A stretch of DNA of 64,000 nt from Pseudidiomarina aquimaris (GTDB lineage: Bacteria > Pseudomonadota > Gammaproteobacteria > Enterobacterales > Alteromonadaceae), in NCBI RefSeq assembly GCF_003987395.1, contig NZ_PIPT01000002.1:1-64000 (forward strand). Reading direction: 5' to 3'. The position numbers and the translations under genes were made by a program. The stretch's first letter is position 1, and each line of letters opens with the position of its first letter. Below, piece by piece: positions 1-8,511 of the stretch. Below the pieces are notes generated by a model. That model saw only the letters and a program-made list of their open reading frames with translations. It had not been told where the DNA came from and made no database searches.

Positions 1-42
1 ATCTTTTGCCAAATCTAGTCCGATTCTGGTTACAATACTCAC
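1..42 (-). CDS. IS110-family transposase, N-terminal fragment cut by the window edge
   Basis: A GTG at position 42 opens a minus-strand frame that runs off the first base of the window, giving 14 residues that include IGLDLAKD. This string matches the first beta strand of the RuvC-like DEDD domain at the start of IS110-family transposases, whose Asp is the first catalytic acidic residue. A strong ribosome-binding site (GGAGGAG, 49-55) lies six bases before the GTG, which decides the start; an in-frame ATG at 60 would contain this site and is less likely. Only the N-terminus is visible, so whether the gene is intact is unknown. Confidence 0.7.
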   Translation of the reverse strand, partial: MSIVTRIGLDLAKD

Positions 43-116
43 CTGTGTCTCCTCCAGCATGTAAATGATCACGTATCATTTTGGCACATTGCGATGCCGT
101 ATTGTTGGAGGAGACC
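1..116 (-). mobile_element. Left end of an IS110-like insertion sequence (outer boundary approximate)
   Basis: The stretch before the transposase fragment carries nested dyads: a perfect 10-bp inverted repeat (GTCTCCTCCA at 47-56 and TGGAGGAGAC at 106-115) enclosing a 7-bp one (AAATGAT at 63-69 and ATCATTT at 75-81). IS110 elements lack ordinary terminal inverted repeats and carry a structured non-coding end, so such dyads suit an IS end. The exact element boundary cannot be fixed from one side; it must lie before the terminator at 168. Confidence 0.4.
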
Positions 117-167
117 ATTACATCGGGCTACGCGCTTTTTACGCAAGTCATGTTCGGTGAATGGCAT

Positions 168-193
168 AAAAAAACCCGCCGAAGCGGGTTTTT
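168..193 (-). terminator. Rho-independent terminator of the DUF1302 gene
   Basis: Stem AACCCGC (173-179) and GCGGGTT (184-190) with a CGAA tetraloop, followed on the minus strand by a run of seven T. It lies 18 bases past the stop codon of the DUF1302 gene. Confidence 0.85.
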
Positions 194-210
194 ACAGGTC
201 TTTGTCAAAT

Positions 211-2055
211 TTAGAAGCTGTAGCTGAAACTTACAGCAGCAAAATCGCGGTCACTTGCTGGCTCGAAATCACCGCCAGTGTTGATGTTGTAACCTACGCC
301 AATTTTGTAAGTTGACAGGTAGTTGAAATCAACATTCAAACCGATGGTTTTACGGCCTTCAATGAAGTTACTGTTAGCTGAGTAACCTTTCACATCATGA
401 CCAAATGCCAAAGTTGGAACCATGTTCCAGCCTGAGAAGATGTTGTTGTACTCTGCCACTAAACGGGTACGGTAACCCCAAGATGACGAAGTCACGAAAC
501 CTTCACAGTTAATGTCGCCCGCAGGTGCTGGGTTACCAAGCTGCTGCTGGTCAGCAACAGTTAAGCATTTTCCGTACACCGGGTTACGGCCATAACGCTG
601 TTCGTCGAGTCCCACCAACGAATGTACTTTGCTCGCGGCGATTTCACCGATGAACGTCACGCGACTCGCGCCTAATACGTTATCGAAGAAACGAATACCG
701 GTTAACTGGTATTGACTGACATCGTAACGATCATAACCTTCTTGCAACTCACCTAGGTTAGTGAAGTTACCTTCACCGTCCGTCTCTAAGCGGTCACCAA
801 AGGTGCTCGGCACGCCGGCACGAAGACCCGCAGTCAATATTTCAGTGGTGTTGATTTGCACTGGCATGTCGTTGCGGAAGCTGTATTCACCACCTACTGA
901 CCAGAGGCCGAAGTTAGTACTGAAGCTTGCCCCCATGATTTCAATATCTTCAGGGTATTGCAGCACATAGTTTGGACCGGCAATTGGATAGCCATCTGGA
1001 TGACTCAATGCTGGGCTTGGCTGTTGCTGCCAGTTATACGCTGAAATAATAGGTGTTTGGCTATGATTATTCATGTAGTACAAGCCAAACTCAACGTCGA
1101 GGTCCATGTCGTAATGGCGTAACGCGAAACCGTACTGGCCGCCATCATCAGGTTCGATGTTAGGTGAACGGTCAAGATATGCACCGAACGCTACTGACTC
1201 CTGATCACTCAAGCTGCTCGATGGGTCACCAGCAACGAGCGTCGGGTTCAAAGTAATTTTGTTACAGCCAGGTCCGCCAAGAATATCAACGGTTGAGAAG
1301 AAGGTGCCACAACCATCAAGTTTGTAGCTGTCCCACTCGTATTGATAGAACATGTCGAGACTGGTTGCGTCGGTCAAACCTAAGTTGATGTTGACCATGC
1401 CTACTGGCAATAACGCTTCTTTAATTTCAACACCCGGTCGGCGAATCGCATTCACATCGACAGGGTTGATTGCGTTAATACCGTTGAAGATAAAGGTACT
1501 CTCACCCCAGCTCAGCACTTGGCGACCTACGCGCAAGTTGACTGGCATGTCACCTAAATCGAAATAGGCATAAGCGAAAGCATCAAGTAACTCAAAGCCT
1601 GAACCAGTCGAGAAATCGTCAAGACCATCGTTGTCGAGGGTTACATTTGGATAGTAGTTGGTTGCGGTATGGCCGTGTGCCACTTCTTGATTCTTGATGA
1701 CATCGTCGTACCAATATTTGAAACGTACGAAGGCACCGTAGTCGCCACCGTCGATGCTCAGGTCATGAACGCCTTTGACTACTGACGATACCATATCGCC
1801 TTTGTCATAGTTCAGGTTACCGTCATCGGCAACGCCTGATTGACCTTGGCCACCGGCCATGTTGCCTGGGTGAATGACGCGAAGATCTTGGTCTTCCATC
1901 CGCCACGCGGCACCGTATGAAATAATGGAGTCAAACTTAACGCGGAAATCACCCACTTCAAATTCTGCGGCGTGAGCCCCGGCACTTCCTGCGAATGCAA
2001 GCGCTACCGCGGTAGCGAGAGGTAATTTTTTAAGCATAGTTGTTCTTCTTTTCAT
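211..2055 (-). CDS. DUF1302 family outer-membrane protein
   Basis: Predicted exported protein of 614 residues in the DUF1302 family. Members are proteobacterial outer-membrane-type proteins, often found near genes for lipid or hydrophobic-compound handling; the substrate here is unknown. Residues 1-30 form a signal peptide with basic patches (KRR, KK), an Ala/Leu core and cleavage near GAHAA. The mature part is rich in Asp, Asn, Gly and aromatic residues and ends SFSYSF, with the C-terminal Phe typical of barrel proteins. The ATG at 2055 follows AGGTGG by five bases; a GTG three codons upstream is less likely. The DUF1329 partner common in other genomes is not seen; sequence beyond the IS end could hold it. 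Confidence 0.8.
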   Translation of the reverse strand: MKRRTTMLKKLPLATAVALAFAGSAGAHAAEFEVGDFRVKFDSIISYGAAWRMEDQDLRVIHPGNMAGGQGQSGVADDGNLNYDKGDMVSSVVKGVHDLSIDGGDYGAFVRFKYWYDDVIKNQEVAHGHTATNYYPNVTLDNDGLDDFSTGSGFELLDAFAYAYFDLGDMPVNLRVGRQVLSWGESTFIFNGINAINPVDVNAIRRPGVEIKEALLPVGMVNINLGLTDATSLDMFYQYEWDSYKLDGCGTFFSTVDILGGPGCNKITLNPTLVAGDPSSSLSDQESVAFGAYLDRSPNIEPDDGGQYGFALRHYDMDLDVEFGLYYMNNHSQTPIISAYNWQQQPSPALSHPDGYPIAGPNYVLQYPEDIEIMGASFSTNFGLWSVGGEYSFRNDMPVQINTTEILTAGLRAGVPSTFGDRLETDGEGNFTNLGELQEGYDRYDVSQYQLTGIRFFDNVLGASRVTFIGEIAASKVHSLVGLDEQRYGRNPVYGKCLTVADQQQLGNPAPAGDINCEGFVTSSSWGYRTRLVAEYNNIFSGWNMVPTLAFGHDVKGYSANSNFIEGRKTIGLNVDFNYLSTYKIGVGYNINTGGDFEPASDRDFAAVSFSYSF

Positions 2056-2193
2056 GTTAGCCACCTAATCCCATTAGGATGTTATAGGGTCAATCATGTC
2101 CGATGAGTTACAAATATGCAAGTGCTCTCTAACGAAAAATCCACTCGTTAATCGGGAGCTCTCGCAATGCAAAGCTCAGAAAAGAGAGGTTAA

Positions 2194-2221
2194 ATAAAAA
2201 AGCGAGGCCATCGCCCCGCTT
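2194..2221 (-). terminator. Terminator of secreted paralogue 1
   Basis: Stem AAGCG (2200-2204) and CGCTT (2217-2221) extended by GG/CC pairs, with an A-run on the plus strand at 2195-2201 that reads as T-run on the minus strand. It lies just past the stop of the gene at 2237. Confidence 0.7.
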
Positions 2222-2236
2222 CTTCTACTTACGAAT

Positions 2237-3055
2237 TCACTTACTTGCTTGAAAGGCTTGGCGTAAAGCGTTCGCTTCATGAACCGAAATGCTGCCCTGT
2301 TTTCGCCACTGCTGAATAAGCTTCATTGCGCAGCTACTTGAGGTGTCGCACGCAGCTTGCACTGCTTCAAGGCTAAAGTCCTCGACACCATAGGACACAC
2401 TTGTCGCATATCCCTGAACGATGCCTTGGTAGCCCTCGCCGGTTTGATTGTTCACCGATTGGTCATAGTACAAGAACGCATAGTTATAAGAACCCGTTGC
2501 TAACACCGGATAACCGCTGGTATCTGCGAATAAGTTTGCGATTGACGCTGCAGCGCCCATGCCGACGCCACGAGAGACCAAATCGGCACCAAGACTGATC
2601 TCGCGGTCAACAAAGCGGTCTTCGCCACCGGAAATAAGAGCCCAGAAAGCGGTGCCGCTTGGATAATTATTTGCCGAAGCTCCATAAGCGAAAACAGAGT
2701 ACAGTTCTAAATAACTCGCAAGTGCGAATTCGTCCGCTGTGACACTTTCACTGTAAAGCACTTCACCCGCTGCTGTTGAGATTTGCATAGTCAGCGCACG
2801 GGTTGCGTTCAAATACTCCTCTGCGACACCAAAAACGACGGTCGACTCTGCCAATGATGCGTCCTCAACCACCGTGGCCTCAAAAACAAGCGGCTCAGCG
2901 AGCGGACCTTGGAACTCTCCTAACTGAGGGAGGCTTGAAAATAGCAGCTCACCTTTAATTGTAATGGTTTCTTCGGCAGCTGCGCTTACCGATAACGTGA
3001 GCAAAGAAGTAACGCATAGCGTTTGCAGTACGCTAGTTAAAAATGAGCGATTCAT
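2237..3055 (-). CDS. Secreted protein of unknown function, tandem paralogue 1
   Basis: A 272-residue exported protein that I do not recognise. It starts MNRSFLTSV at 3055 behind AGGGA; a frame extension of ten codons upstream is unlikely because the signal peptide begins here. Cleavage is expected after SAAAE near residue 28. The mature N-terminus (IKGELLFSSLPQLGEFQGPL, then PLVFEATVVEDA) is clearly the same family as the next three genes. It lacks their Asp-rich calcium-type loop but keeps a short version of their end: a Cys pair (ACDTSSSC) and a motif G-S-I-S-x-x-E-A-x-A-L-R. It is therefore the most divergent of the four. It has its own terminator, so it is probably transcribed alone or at the end of the array. 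Confidence 0.75.
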   Translation of the reverse strand: MNRSFLTSVLQTLCVTSLLTLSVSAAAEETITIKGELLFSSLPQLGEFQGPLAEPLVFEATVVEDASLAESTVVFGVAEEYLNATRALTMQISTAAGEVLYSESVTADEFALASYLELYSVFAYGASANNYPSGTAFWALISGGEDRFVDREISLGADLVSRGVGMGAAASIANLFADTSGYPVLATGSYNYAFLYYDQSVNNQTGEGYQGIVQGYATSVSYGVEDFSLEAVQAACDTSSSCAMKLIQQWRKQGSISVHEANALRQAFQASK

Positions 3056-3142
3056 GAAATGTTCCCTTTGTTGTTCCCCAAGCAATCGATAACGAATGCA
3101 CTTTCAACATAAGAGATAATTTTGAAATTCACAATACAACAT

Positions 3143-3171
3143 TAAAAAAAAGGGAGCCGAAGCCCCCTTTT
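3143..3171 (-). terminator. Terminator of secreted paralogue 2
   Basis: Stem AAAGGG (3149-3154) and CCCTTT (3165-3170), with inner GC pairs around a CGAA loop and an eight-A run (3144-3151) that becomes the T tract on the minus strand. It separates paralogue 2 from paralogue 1. Confidence 0.8.
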
Positions 3172-3196
3172 CAGGAATTGTCTCACTCTTGAGAAC

Positions 3197-4282
3197 TCAG
3201 TTATCACCCTCATAAAGCGGATTTTCACCGCCCACTGAGCCCTCTTTATACAGTGGGTTGTCGGCAACTGAAGTAGCTGCTCGATAGAGTGCATCACGTA
3301 ACATACGCGCCTCAGCATAGCTAATAATGCCATCAGCTACGAGTTCATATGAGACGGCTTTTTCGCAGCTAGATGGGCCGCGACGCACAGAGCGAATACC
3401 TCGTACCGGCTCCTCTTCCACATGGCAAGCTGCATAGCGATCCATGATGCTACAGCCGGATTCATCAACGATATTCGGAACGCCCGTATCAATCGAGGCA
3501 AACTCAACACTTTCATTTAGAATCGTTGGTGAACACACATCAAGCGCGTCAGGAACCCCGTCGCCGTCAGCGTCAAGGTCAATGTACTGAATGAAAGTTG
3601 CTATACCGTAGAAGCCACTTTCTTGCTGTTCTTGCTCCTCCTCACTAAAGGGCGAGAATAGCAGGTATTGGAACGGATAAAATGTCTCACCTTCAATGAG
3701 TAGTGGATAACCACTTAAGTCGGCAAACAATTCTCCAGTAAACTCTTCTGGCGCCTCTTCAGGCATTGGAAAGTCCGGCTCCATACCACCGAACAACGCT
3801 GACAGAATGCCTAAACTTACGACGCGACCATAATCCATAGATTCTTGTGGCGGTGCCGCTATCCACATCATATTGTCGAAGTCGAAGAAAATCTCGCTTT
3901 CCCCAGGGATGGCATAGGTTGCAGAACCGCCCTCTAAACCCGTACTACCGGTTACCGGAGGATTAAACGAATCCGTGAAGAGCAAAGTCTCATTGCCGTC
4001 ATAAATCTCAAAAGTAATCGAGAGGACGCTATCGATATACACGCCGCCGCCAACCGGACCTTCATTGCTATCAGGTTCTGCGTCAGTGTTCTCGACCACC
4101 ACCGCGCGGAACATAAGTGGGAACGAAGGCTCATCCTCAAGGCCTTGCCAAAACGGCATATGATCGACATCCATGATCTCACCCGTTATTTCAACCGCTT
4201 GCTCCTGCGCATTGACTTGATATGGCAGCAACATCGTCAGAGCGACAAGCAGCCCTGTAACCCCAAGATTTTTAAAACTCAT
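3197..4282 (-). CDS. Secreted protein of unknown function, tandem paralogue 2
   Basis: A 361-residue exported protein. ATG at 4282 lies five bases after GAGGGG; the GTG two codons earlier is inside the spacer and is rejected. The signal peptide runs to about residue 25 (VNAQEQ). The mature part opens with the family pattern (ITGEIMDVDH, then PLMFRAVVVENT). Near residue 245 is an Asp-rich loop, DLDADGDGVPDALDVC, resembling thrombospondin type-3 or EF-like calcium loops. The C-terminal module (YAACHVEEEPVRGIRSVRR, SSCEKAVSYELVADG, ISYAEARMLRDALY) is shared with paralogues 3 and 4. After it comes a short Gly/Asn-rich tail with the doublet ENPLYEG and NPLYKEG, absent from the other copies. Function unknown; calcium binding and surface or secreted location are inferences. 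Confidence 0.75.
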   Translation of the reverse strand: MSFKNLGVTGLLVALTMLLPYQVNAQEQAVEITGEIMDVDHMPFWQGLEDEPSFPLMFRAVVVENTDAEPDSNEGPVGGGVYIDSVLSITFEIYDGNETLLFTDSFNPPVTGSTGLEGGSATYAIPGESEIFFDFDNMMWIAAPPQESMDYGRVVSLGILSALFGGMEPDFPMPEEAPEEFTGELFADLSGYPLLIEGETFYPFQYLLFSPFSEEEQEQQESGFYGIATFIQYIDLDADGDGVPDALDVCSPTILNESVEFASIDTGVPNIVDESGCSIMDRYAACHVEEEPVRGIRSVRRGPSSCEKAVSYELVADGIISYAEARMLRDALYRAATSVADNPLYKEGSVGGENPLYEGDN

Positions 4283-4361
4283 ACACACCCCTCTTTTAAA
4301 AATAATTATTTTGTTGTGTCATTTAAGTTAGCGCAATTCCACACGATTGCTAGTTAACAAA

Positions 4362-4392
4362 GCTCATAATTACTTGTTATGAGCAGCTTTTT
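4362..4392 (+). terminator. Plus-strand terminator-like hairpin between two minus-strand genes
   Basis: Stem GCTCATAA (4362-4369) and TTATGAGC (4377-4384) is followed by AG, C and a run of seven T on the plus strand. No plus-strand gene ends here, so it either works in an RNA transcribed from the plus strand in the 4289-4361 gap or is a chance dyad. Confidence 0.45.
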
Positions 4393-4403
4393 TGTTGGAC
4401 AAA

Positions 4404-4430
4404 TAAAAAAGCCCGCACAAGGCGGGCTTA
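4404..4430 (-). terminator. Terminator of secreted paralogue 3
   Basis: Stem AAGCCCGC (4409-4416) and GCGGGCTT (4422-4429) with a short loop; the A-run at 4405-4410 gives the minus-strand T tract. Nearly the same hairpin follows paralogue 4, as expected after duplication of gene plus terminator. Confidence 0.85.
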
Positions 4431-4446
4431 GAAACATCCGAAAAGA

Positions 4447-5352
4447 TTAGCGAAGACCGCTACTGGTAGATGATTCATAAAGCGCTTCACGTAAAGCGCG
4501 CGCTTCAGCGTAGCTAATCACCCCATCGGCAACTAGGTCATACGACACCGCTTTTTCACAGCTTGATGGGCCGCTGCGCACTGAGCGAATACCGCGACGT
4601 GGAGCTTCCTGCTCTTCAGCTTCACATGCAGCATAATGATCGGTGATGGAGCAACCACTGTCGTCCATATGGTTGGTTACACCCGAATCGTACCAACCGT
4701 CAAACAACACTGTCTCATCCATGATCGATACTGGGCAGGCGTCAACATTGTTCGGATAACCATCTTCATCGTCGTCTGGATAGATGGTGTTCACACTTAA
4801 GAGAGAACCATACGCATCATCATGCGCATAAGGTGAGTAAAGGTCTAAATGACTAGAAAATTGCGCTTGCGTTGGCTCTGCTAGAAGCATTGGCTCTGGT
4901 GAAAACGAGCTGAATAAACCTCCTACAGGCGCACTGAACGAAATACTGAAGTGACCATCGCCACCTGCAATCTCAAAGTTAAAAGAAATATACTCATTAT
5001 TCGTGTCTGCATAGTAAGTAAGAGATGAATAAGGGGCACTTTCATAAGAACTGTCAAATGGCTGCTCGACTTCAACACCTTGAGAATCGAAAAAGACTAA
5101 ATCTAATGTTTGCAGATAACCATTACTCGAGTGATTGATTGAAGTGCTCGATGAAGATGACGGTGTAACTGTGTCGTCAACGCCTAGGGTAATTTGAAAT
5201 TCAGTAATATCTTTACCGCTTAGAGCTTCATACACACCACTAACTTGACCCGAAAATTCAATAGTACGAGTCACCTCTTGAGCTTCTGCGGTGCTGGACA
5301 GTGCCAACATACTCAAAACCGCAGATGCGTAAGCTATATTTTTTTTAATCAT
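4447..5352 (-). CDS. Secreted protein of unknown function, tandem paralogue 3
   Basis: A 301-residue exported protein. ATG at 5352 lies seven bases after GGAG. The signal peptide ends near residue 24 (STAEAQE). The N-terminal half is Ser/Thr rich and has diverged most from its sisters, with a run of serines (PSSSSSTS) around residue 65. An Asp-rich loop, DDDEDGYPNNVDAC, near residue 205 is followed by the conserved end (VLFDGWYDSGVTN, then RRGIRSVRSGPSSCEKAVSY, then ISYAEARALREALYESSTSS). The last 90 or so residues are close to identical to those of paralogue 4, while the N-termini are not, which suggests recent duplication or gene conversion of the 3' part. Function unknown. Confidence 0.75.
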   Translation of the reverse strand: MIKKNIAYASAVLSMLALSSTAEAQEVTRTIEFSGQVSGVYEALSGKDITEFQITLGVDDTVTPSSSSSTSINHSSNGYLQTLDLVFFDSQGVEVEQPFDSSYESAPYSSLTYYADTNNEYISFNFEIAGGDGHFSISFSAPVGGLFSSFSPEPMLLAEPTQAQFSSHLDLYSPYAHDDAYGSLLSVNTIYPDDDEDGYPNNVDACPVSIMDETVLFDGWYDSGVTNHMDDSGCSITDHYAACEAEEQEAPRRGIRSVRSGPSSCEKAVSYDLVADGVISYAEARALREALYESSTSSGLR

Positions 5353-5514
5353 TGTTGTTCTCCATAATTCGTTTGTTGCAGCAAACCTAAGGCGATTAAC
5401 ACGTTATTAATGCGCCAACTATGACTATAGCCTTGCTCGTAATTTTGACAATAAAAATGTGACGAAACATAACAAATTAATGAATACCTCAATAACTTAT
5501 TGTTAGTTCTCGCA

Positions 5515-5541
5515 CAAAAACGCCCGCACGAGGCGGGCTTG
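5515..5541 (-). terminator. Terminator of secreted paralogue 4
   Basis: Stem GCCCGC (5522-5527) and GCGGGC (5533-5538) with A5 at 5516-5520 forming the minus-strand T tract. It is a close copy of the hairpin at 4404-4430. Confidence 0.8.
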
Positions 5542-5558
5542 GTATTACACTAAGTTTT

Positions 5559-6539
5559 TTATTGTGGACCACTGCTGGTCGATGATTCATATAAGGCGTT
5601 GCGCAACATACGTGCTTCTGAATAACTGAGCACACCATCAGCAACCAAGTCATACGACACCGCTTTTTCACAGCTCGATGGACCACTACGAACTGAGCGA
5701 ATACCGCGACGTGGTGCTTCCTGCTCTTCTGCCGCACACGCTGCATAGTGATCCATCACCGAACAGCCGCTGTCGTCTACATAATTGGTTACGCCAGAAT
5801 CGTACCAACCGTCAAACAATACTGTTTCGTCAAGAATTGATGCCTCGCAAGCATCAACTTCATTAGCAATGCCATCACCGTCATCATCTACGCCAATATA
5901 TCTTACGTTTAATGCGACACCTTCAAAGGTAAACGGAGTCCAATTCAGGTCACCTGCATACTGGAATGGATAAGAAGTAATGCCTGTATCGACAAAGTGG
6001 TAAGGAGTCGTTGTTGCGAAAAGGGGGCCACTTATTGACGGTAGTTGGCTCGTTCGGCTTCGAAAGTAGTTCTGGCCGAGTACATATTCGGAGCGGAGTT
6101 GATCCATAGTTTGAGTTTCAGTATCAATGATTCCCCAAATCGCAGACTCAATTGGCTGGTTGCTTGCGCTATCAAAAAATAGTGCAACTGTATCGTTGAT
6201 CATGTGGTCAGGTGACGATGTGCTTTGCGAATCACTGAAAATGAGACCACCCTGCGCGTCGTATAACTCGAAAGTTAGGGTAATGGTGACATTTTCATAA
6301 GCAATCCCGTCGTTCCAGAACCCTGCATAGGGTGATGGCGACGTGATATCTTCGGTTATCGATGCGACAAAATCCAAGGGCTCCTGCAGTGGGCCTTCAA
6401 ACTGCTCCAACATTGGGTGTTGAATATAGTTCAGCTCGCCCTCGATAATTAAGGTATGTTCTTGCGTTTGTTGAGCTATTGCTGTGCCGCAACTACTCAG
6501 CAATATAAGTCCAGACACAAGTGGAATTATAGTTTTCAT
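5559..6539 (-). CDS. Secreted protein of unknown function, tandem paralogue 4
   Basis: A 326-residue exported protein, first in transcription order of the four. ATG at 6539 follows GGAT by about nine bases. The signal peptide carries a Cys (LILLSSCGTAIAQQ): it could be a lipobox (L-S-S-C) or simply the end of an ordinary signal peptide cut after AIAQ. The mature start (IIEGELNYIQHPMLEQFEGP) is close to paralogue 1, and the C-terminal half (DDDGDGIANEVDAC near residue 220, then the RRGIRSVRSGPSSCEK module) is close to paralogue 3, so the gene has mosaic relationships. Function unknown. Confidence 0.75.
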   Translation of the reverse strand: MKTIIPLVSGLILLSSCGTAIAQQTQEHTLIIEGELNYIQHPMLEQFEGPLQEPLDFVASITEDITSPSPYAGFWNDGIAYENVTITLTFELYDAQGGLIFSDSQSTSSPDHMINDTVALFFDSASNQPIESAIWGIIDTETQTMDQLRSEYVLGQNYFRSRTSQLPSISGPLFATTTPYHFVDTGITSYPFQYAGDLNWTPFTFEGVALNVRYIGVDDDGDGIANEVDACEASILDETVLFDGWYDSGVTNYVDDSGCSVMDHYAACAAEEQEAPRRGIRSVRSGPSSCEKAVSYDLVADGVLSYSEARMLRNALYESSTSSGPQ

Positions 6540-6649
6540 CTGACGTCATCCTTTAGTTGTTTTTTTAAGCAACTAAAGCGTAGCAGGCAGTTCATCATTG
6601 CCTATATGTATAATCATCGGCGGTCTTGTTATTATTTTGTATCTGCCAC

Positions 6650-6678
6650 AAAAAAGCCCGCAACAAAGTGCGGGCTTT
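6650..6678 (-). terminator. Terminator of etfBA
   Basis: Stem AAAGCCCGC (6653-6661) and GCGGGCTTT (6670-6678) with an eight-base loop; T tract on the minus strand from the A-run at 6650-6655. It lies 25 bases past the etfA stop. Confidence 0.85.
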
Positions 6679-6702
6679 CAGAAGAGCATTTAGTTACGAA
6701 AA

Positions 6703-7632
6703 TTACAGCGCTTGCTCTAACTCCGGCAGCACATCAAACAAGTCAGCGACTAAGCCATAGTCAGCAACTTGGAAGATAGGCGCTTCTTCGTCTTTGTTGA
6801 TAGCAACAATGACTTTTGAGTCTTTCATACCGGCCAAGTGTTGGATGGCACCGCTGATGCCCACTGCGATGTACAGTTCAGGCGCAACGATTTTACCGGT
6901 TTGACCTACTTGCATGTCGTTCGGGACAAAGCCAGCGTCGACTGCGGCGCGCGATGCACCTACGGCAGCGCCAAGTTTGTCTGCAACTTTTTCAAGCAAG
7001 TGGAAGTTCTCGCCGTTTTGCATACCACGACCACCCGAGATAACAACGCTCGCAGCAGTCAAATCAGGACGCTCAGACTCGGCCAGCTCTTCACCGACGA
7101 ACTCTGATTTGTCGTTATCGATGACAGTATCAACTGCTTCAACCGACGCGTTACCACCTTCGGCAGCAACCGCATCAAAAGCTGTTGCACGCACAGTAAT
7201 AACTTTAATTGCGTCTTCCGACTGCACGGTCGCAATGGCGTTACCGGCATAAATCGGACGCTTGAAAGTGTCTGCACTCTCGACAGCGATGATGTCTGAC
7301 ACTTGCGCGACGTCTAACAGGGCCGCGACGCGTGGCATAAAGTTCTTACCAGTCGTGGTCGCGGGAGCCAAGATGTGACCGTAGTCTTTACCTAGCTCAG
7401 CAACTAGGGTGCCGAGATTCTCCGCCAAGAAGTGCCCGTAAGCAGCATTATCCGCCAGACGTACTTTGTTCACGCCTTCCGCTTTAGCGACTTCGTCCGC
7501 TACTGCTTGGCAGCCTTCGCCGGCCACCAATACATCAATGTCACCACCAATGGCTTTGGCAGCAGCTAAGGTCTTCAGCGTAGCTGGGTTTAATTCTTTG
7601 TTGTCGTGTTCGGCAATGACTAAAATACTCAT
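6703..7632 (-). CDS. etfA: Electron transfer flavoprotein alpha subunit
   Basis: The 309-residue alpha subunit of the FAD-containing ETF heterodimer, which takes electrons from acyl-CoA and other flavin dehydrogenases and passes them to ETF-ubiquinone oxidoreductase. The N-terminal half ([20 protein letters not shown]) is the AMP-independent alpha/beta domain. The C-terminal FAD-binding domain shows the family pattern [12 protein letters not shown] near 198, [20 protein letters not shown] near 222, [21 protein letters not shown] near 246 (listed as separate short stretches of one conserved block) and ends in the [19 protein letters not shown] segment. Its ATG overlaps the etfB stop (ATGA), so the two subunits are translationally coupled. 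Confidence 0.97.
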   Translation of the reverse strand: MSILVIAEHDNKELNPATLKTLAAAKAIGGDIDVLVAGEGCQAVADEVAKAEGVNKVRLADNAAYGHFLAENLGTLVAELGKDYGHILAPATTTGKNFMPRVAALLDVAQVSDIIAVESADTFKRPIYAGNAIATVQSEDAIKVITVRATAFDAVAAEGGNASVEAVDTVIDNDKSEFVGEELAESERPDLTAASVVISGGRGMQNGENFHLLEKVADKLGAAVGASRAAVDAGFVPNDMQVGQTGKIVAPELYIAVGISGAIQHLAGMKDSKVIVAINKDEEAPIFQVADYGLVADLFDVLPELEQAL

Positions 7633-8378
7633 AGGACTTTTGCCTCGTTTTTCAATTTGTCGACCAATTCCGCAACGTCTGCAACCTTCACACCTGCGCT
7701 GCGTTCCGCTGGTGGCTCAACTTTCAATAACTTCACCGTGCGGCTTACGTTCACACCCAATTCATCTGCGGTGGTCACGTCGAGCGGCTTACGCTTAGCT
7801 TTCATGATGTTTGGCAATGATGCATAGCGCGGCTCGTTCAAACGCAAGTCGGTGGTGACGATAGCTGGTAATTGTAGCTTCACGGTTTGCAAACCGCCGT
7901 CAACTTCACGGGTAACGTTGACGCTGCCTTCAGCCATATCGACTTTTGAAGCGAACGTACCTTGCGGCATACCCGTTAAGGCGCCCAGCATCTGACCCGT
8001 TTGGTTGTTGTCCGAGTCGATGGCTTGCTTACCAAGAATCACCAATTGCGGCTCTTCTTTTTCGACCACGCCTTTTAAGATCTTGGCTACCGCCAATGAG
8101 TCTGGCATGTCGTCGGTTTCGACTTGAATCGCTCGATCGGCACCCAGGGCCAAAGCGGTACGTAGTTGCTCTTGAACCGCCTTCGGACCAATGGACACTA
8201 CGACGACTTCGTCGGCAATACCTTTTTCTTTCAGTCGGACTGCTTCCTCAACTGCGATTTCACAGAACGGGTTCAGGGCCATTTTTACGTTGGCCAGATC
8301 AACGTCAGATTGGTCAGCTTTAACGCGTACCTTTACGTTGTAATCAATGACGCGTTTGACCGCCACTAATATCTTCAT
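7629..8378 (-). CDS. etfB: Electron transfer flavoprotein beta subunit
   Basis: The 249-residue beta subunit of ETF; it binds AMP and forms the other half of the electron carrier. Hallmarks are the start [20 protein letters not shown], the segment [20 protein letters not shown], and [20 protein letters not shown] near residue 120, the AMP-binding and dehydrogenase-recognition part. Length matches the family. First gene of the etfBA operon; the 133-base gap to the divergent csdE-like gene must hold both promoters. A common role in this lineage is fatty-acid and amino-acid oxidation, but the dehydrogenase partners are not in the window. Confidence 0.97.
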   Translation of the reverse strand: MKILVAVKRVIDYNVKVRVKADQSDVDLANVKMALNPFCEIAVEEAVRLKEKGIADEVVVVSIGPKAVQEQLRTALALGADRAIQVETDDMPDSLAVAKILKGVVEKEEPQLVILGKQAIDSDNNQTGQMLGALTGMPQGTFASKVDMAEGSVNVTREVDGGLQTVKLQLPAIVTTDLRLNEPRYASLPNIMKAKRKPLDVTTADELGVNVSRTVKLLKVEPPAERSAGVKVADVAELVDKLKNEAKVL

Positions 8379-8511
8379 GTTGTCGTTCCTGTTACGTTAT
8401 TTGAATTCAGGTTTAAGCTTAGACCGCCCAAGATTAACATTTTTCACTGCAGAAATGGTACTATTGCCCGCTCTTTTCCGCTGATCTCGAGCATTTTCAT
8501 TGGAGTTTTTT

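Noticed and set aside
126-132. GGGCTAC near the IS end as another REP
   Set aside because: It is not preceded by the complementary arm, so the palindrome that defines the REP is missing.
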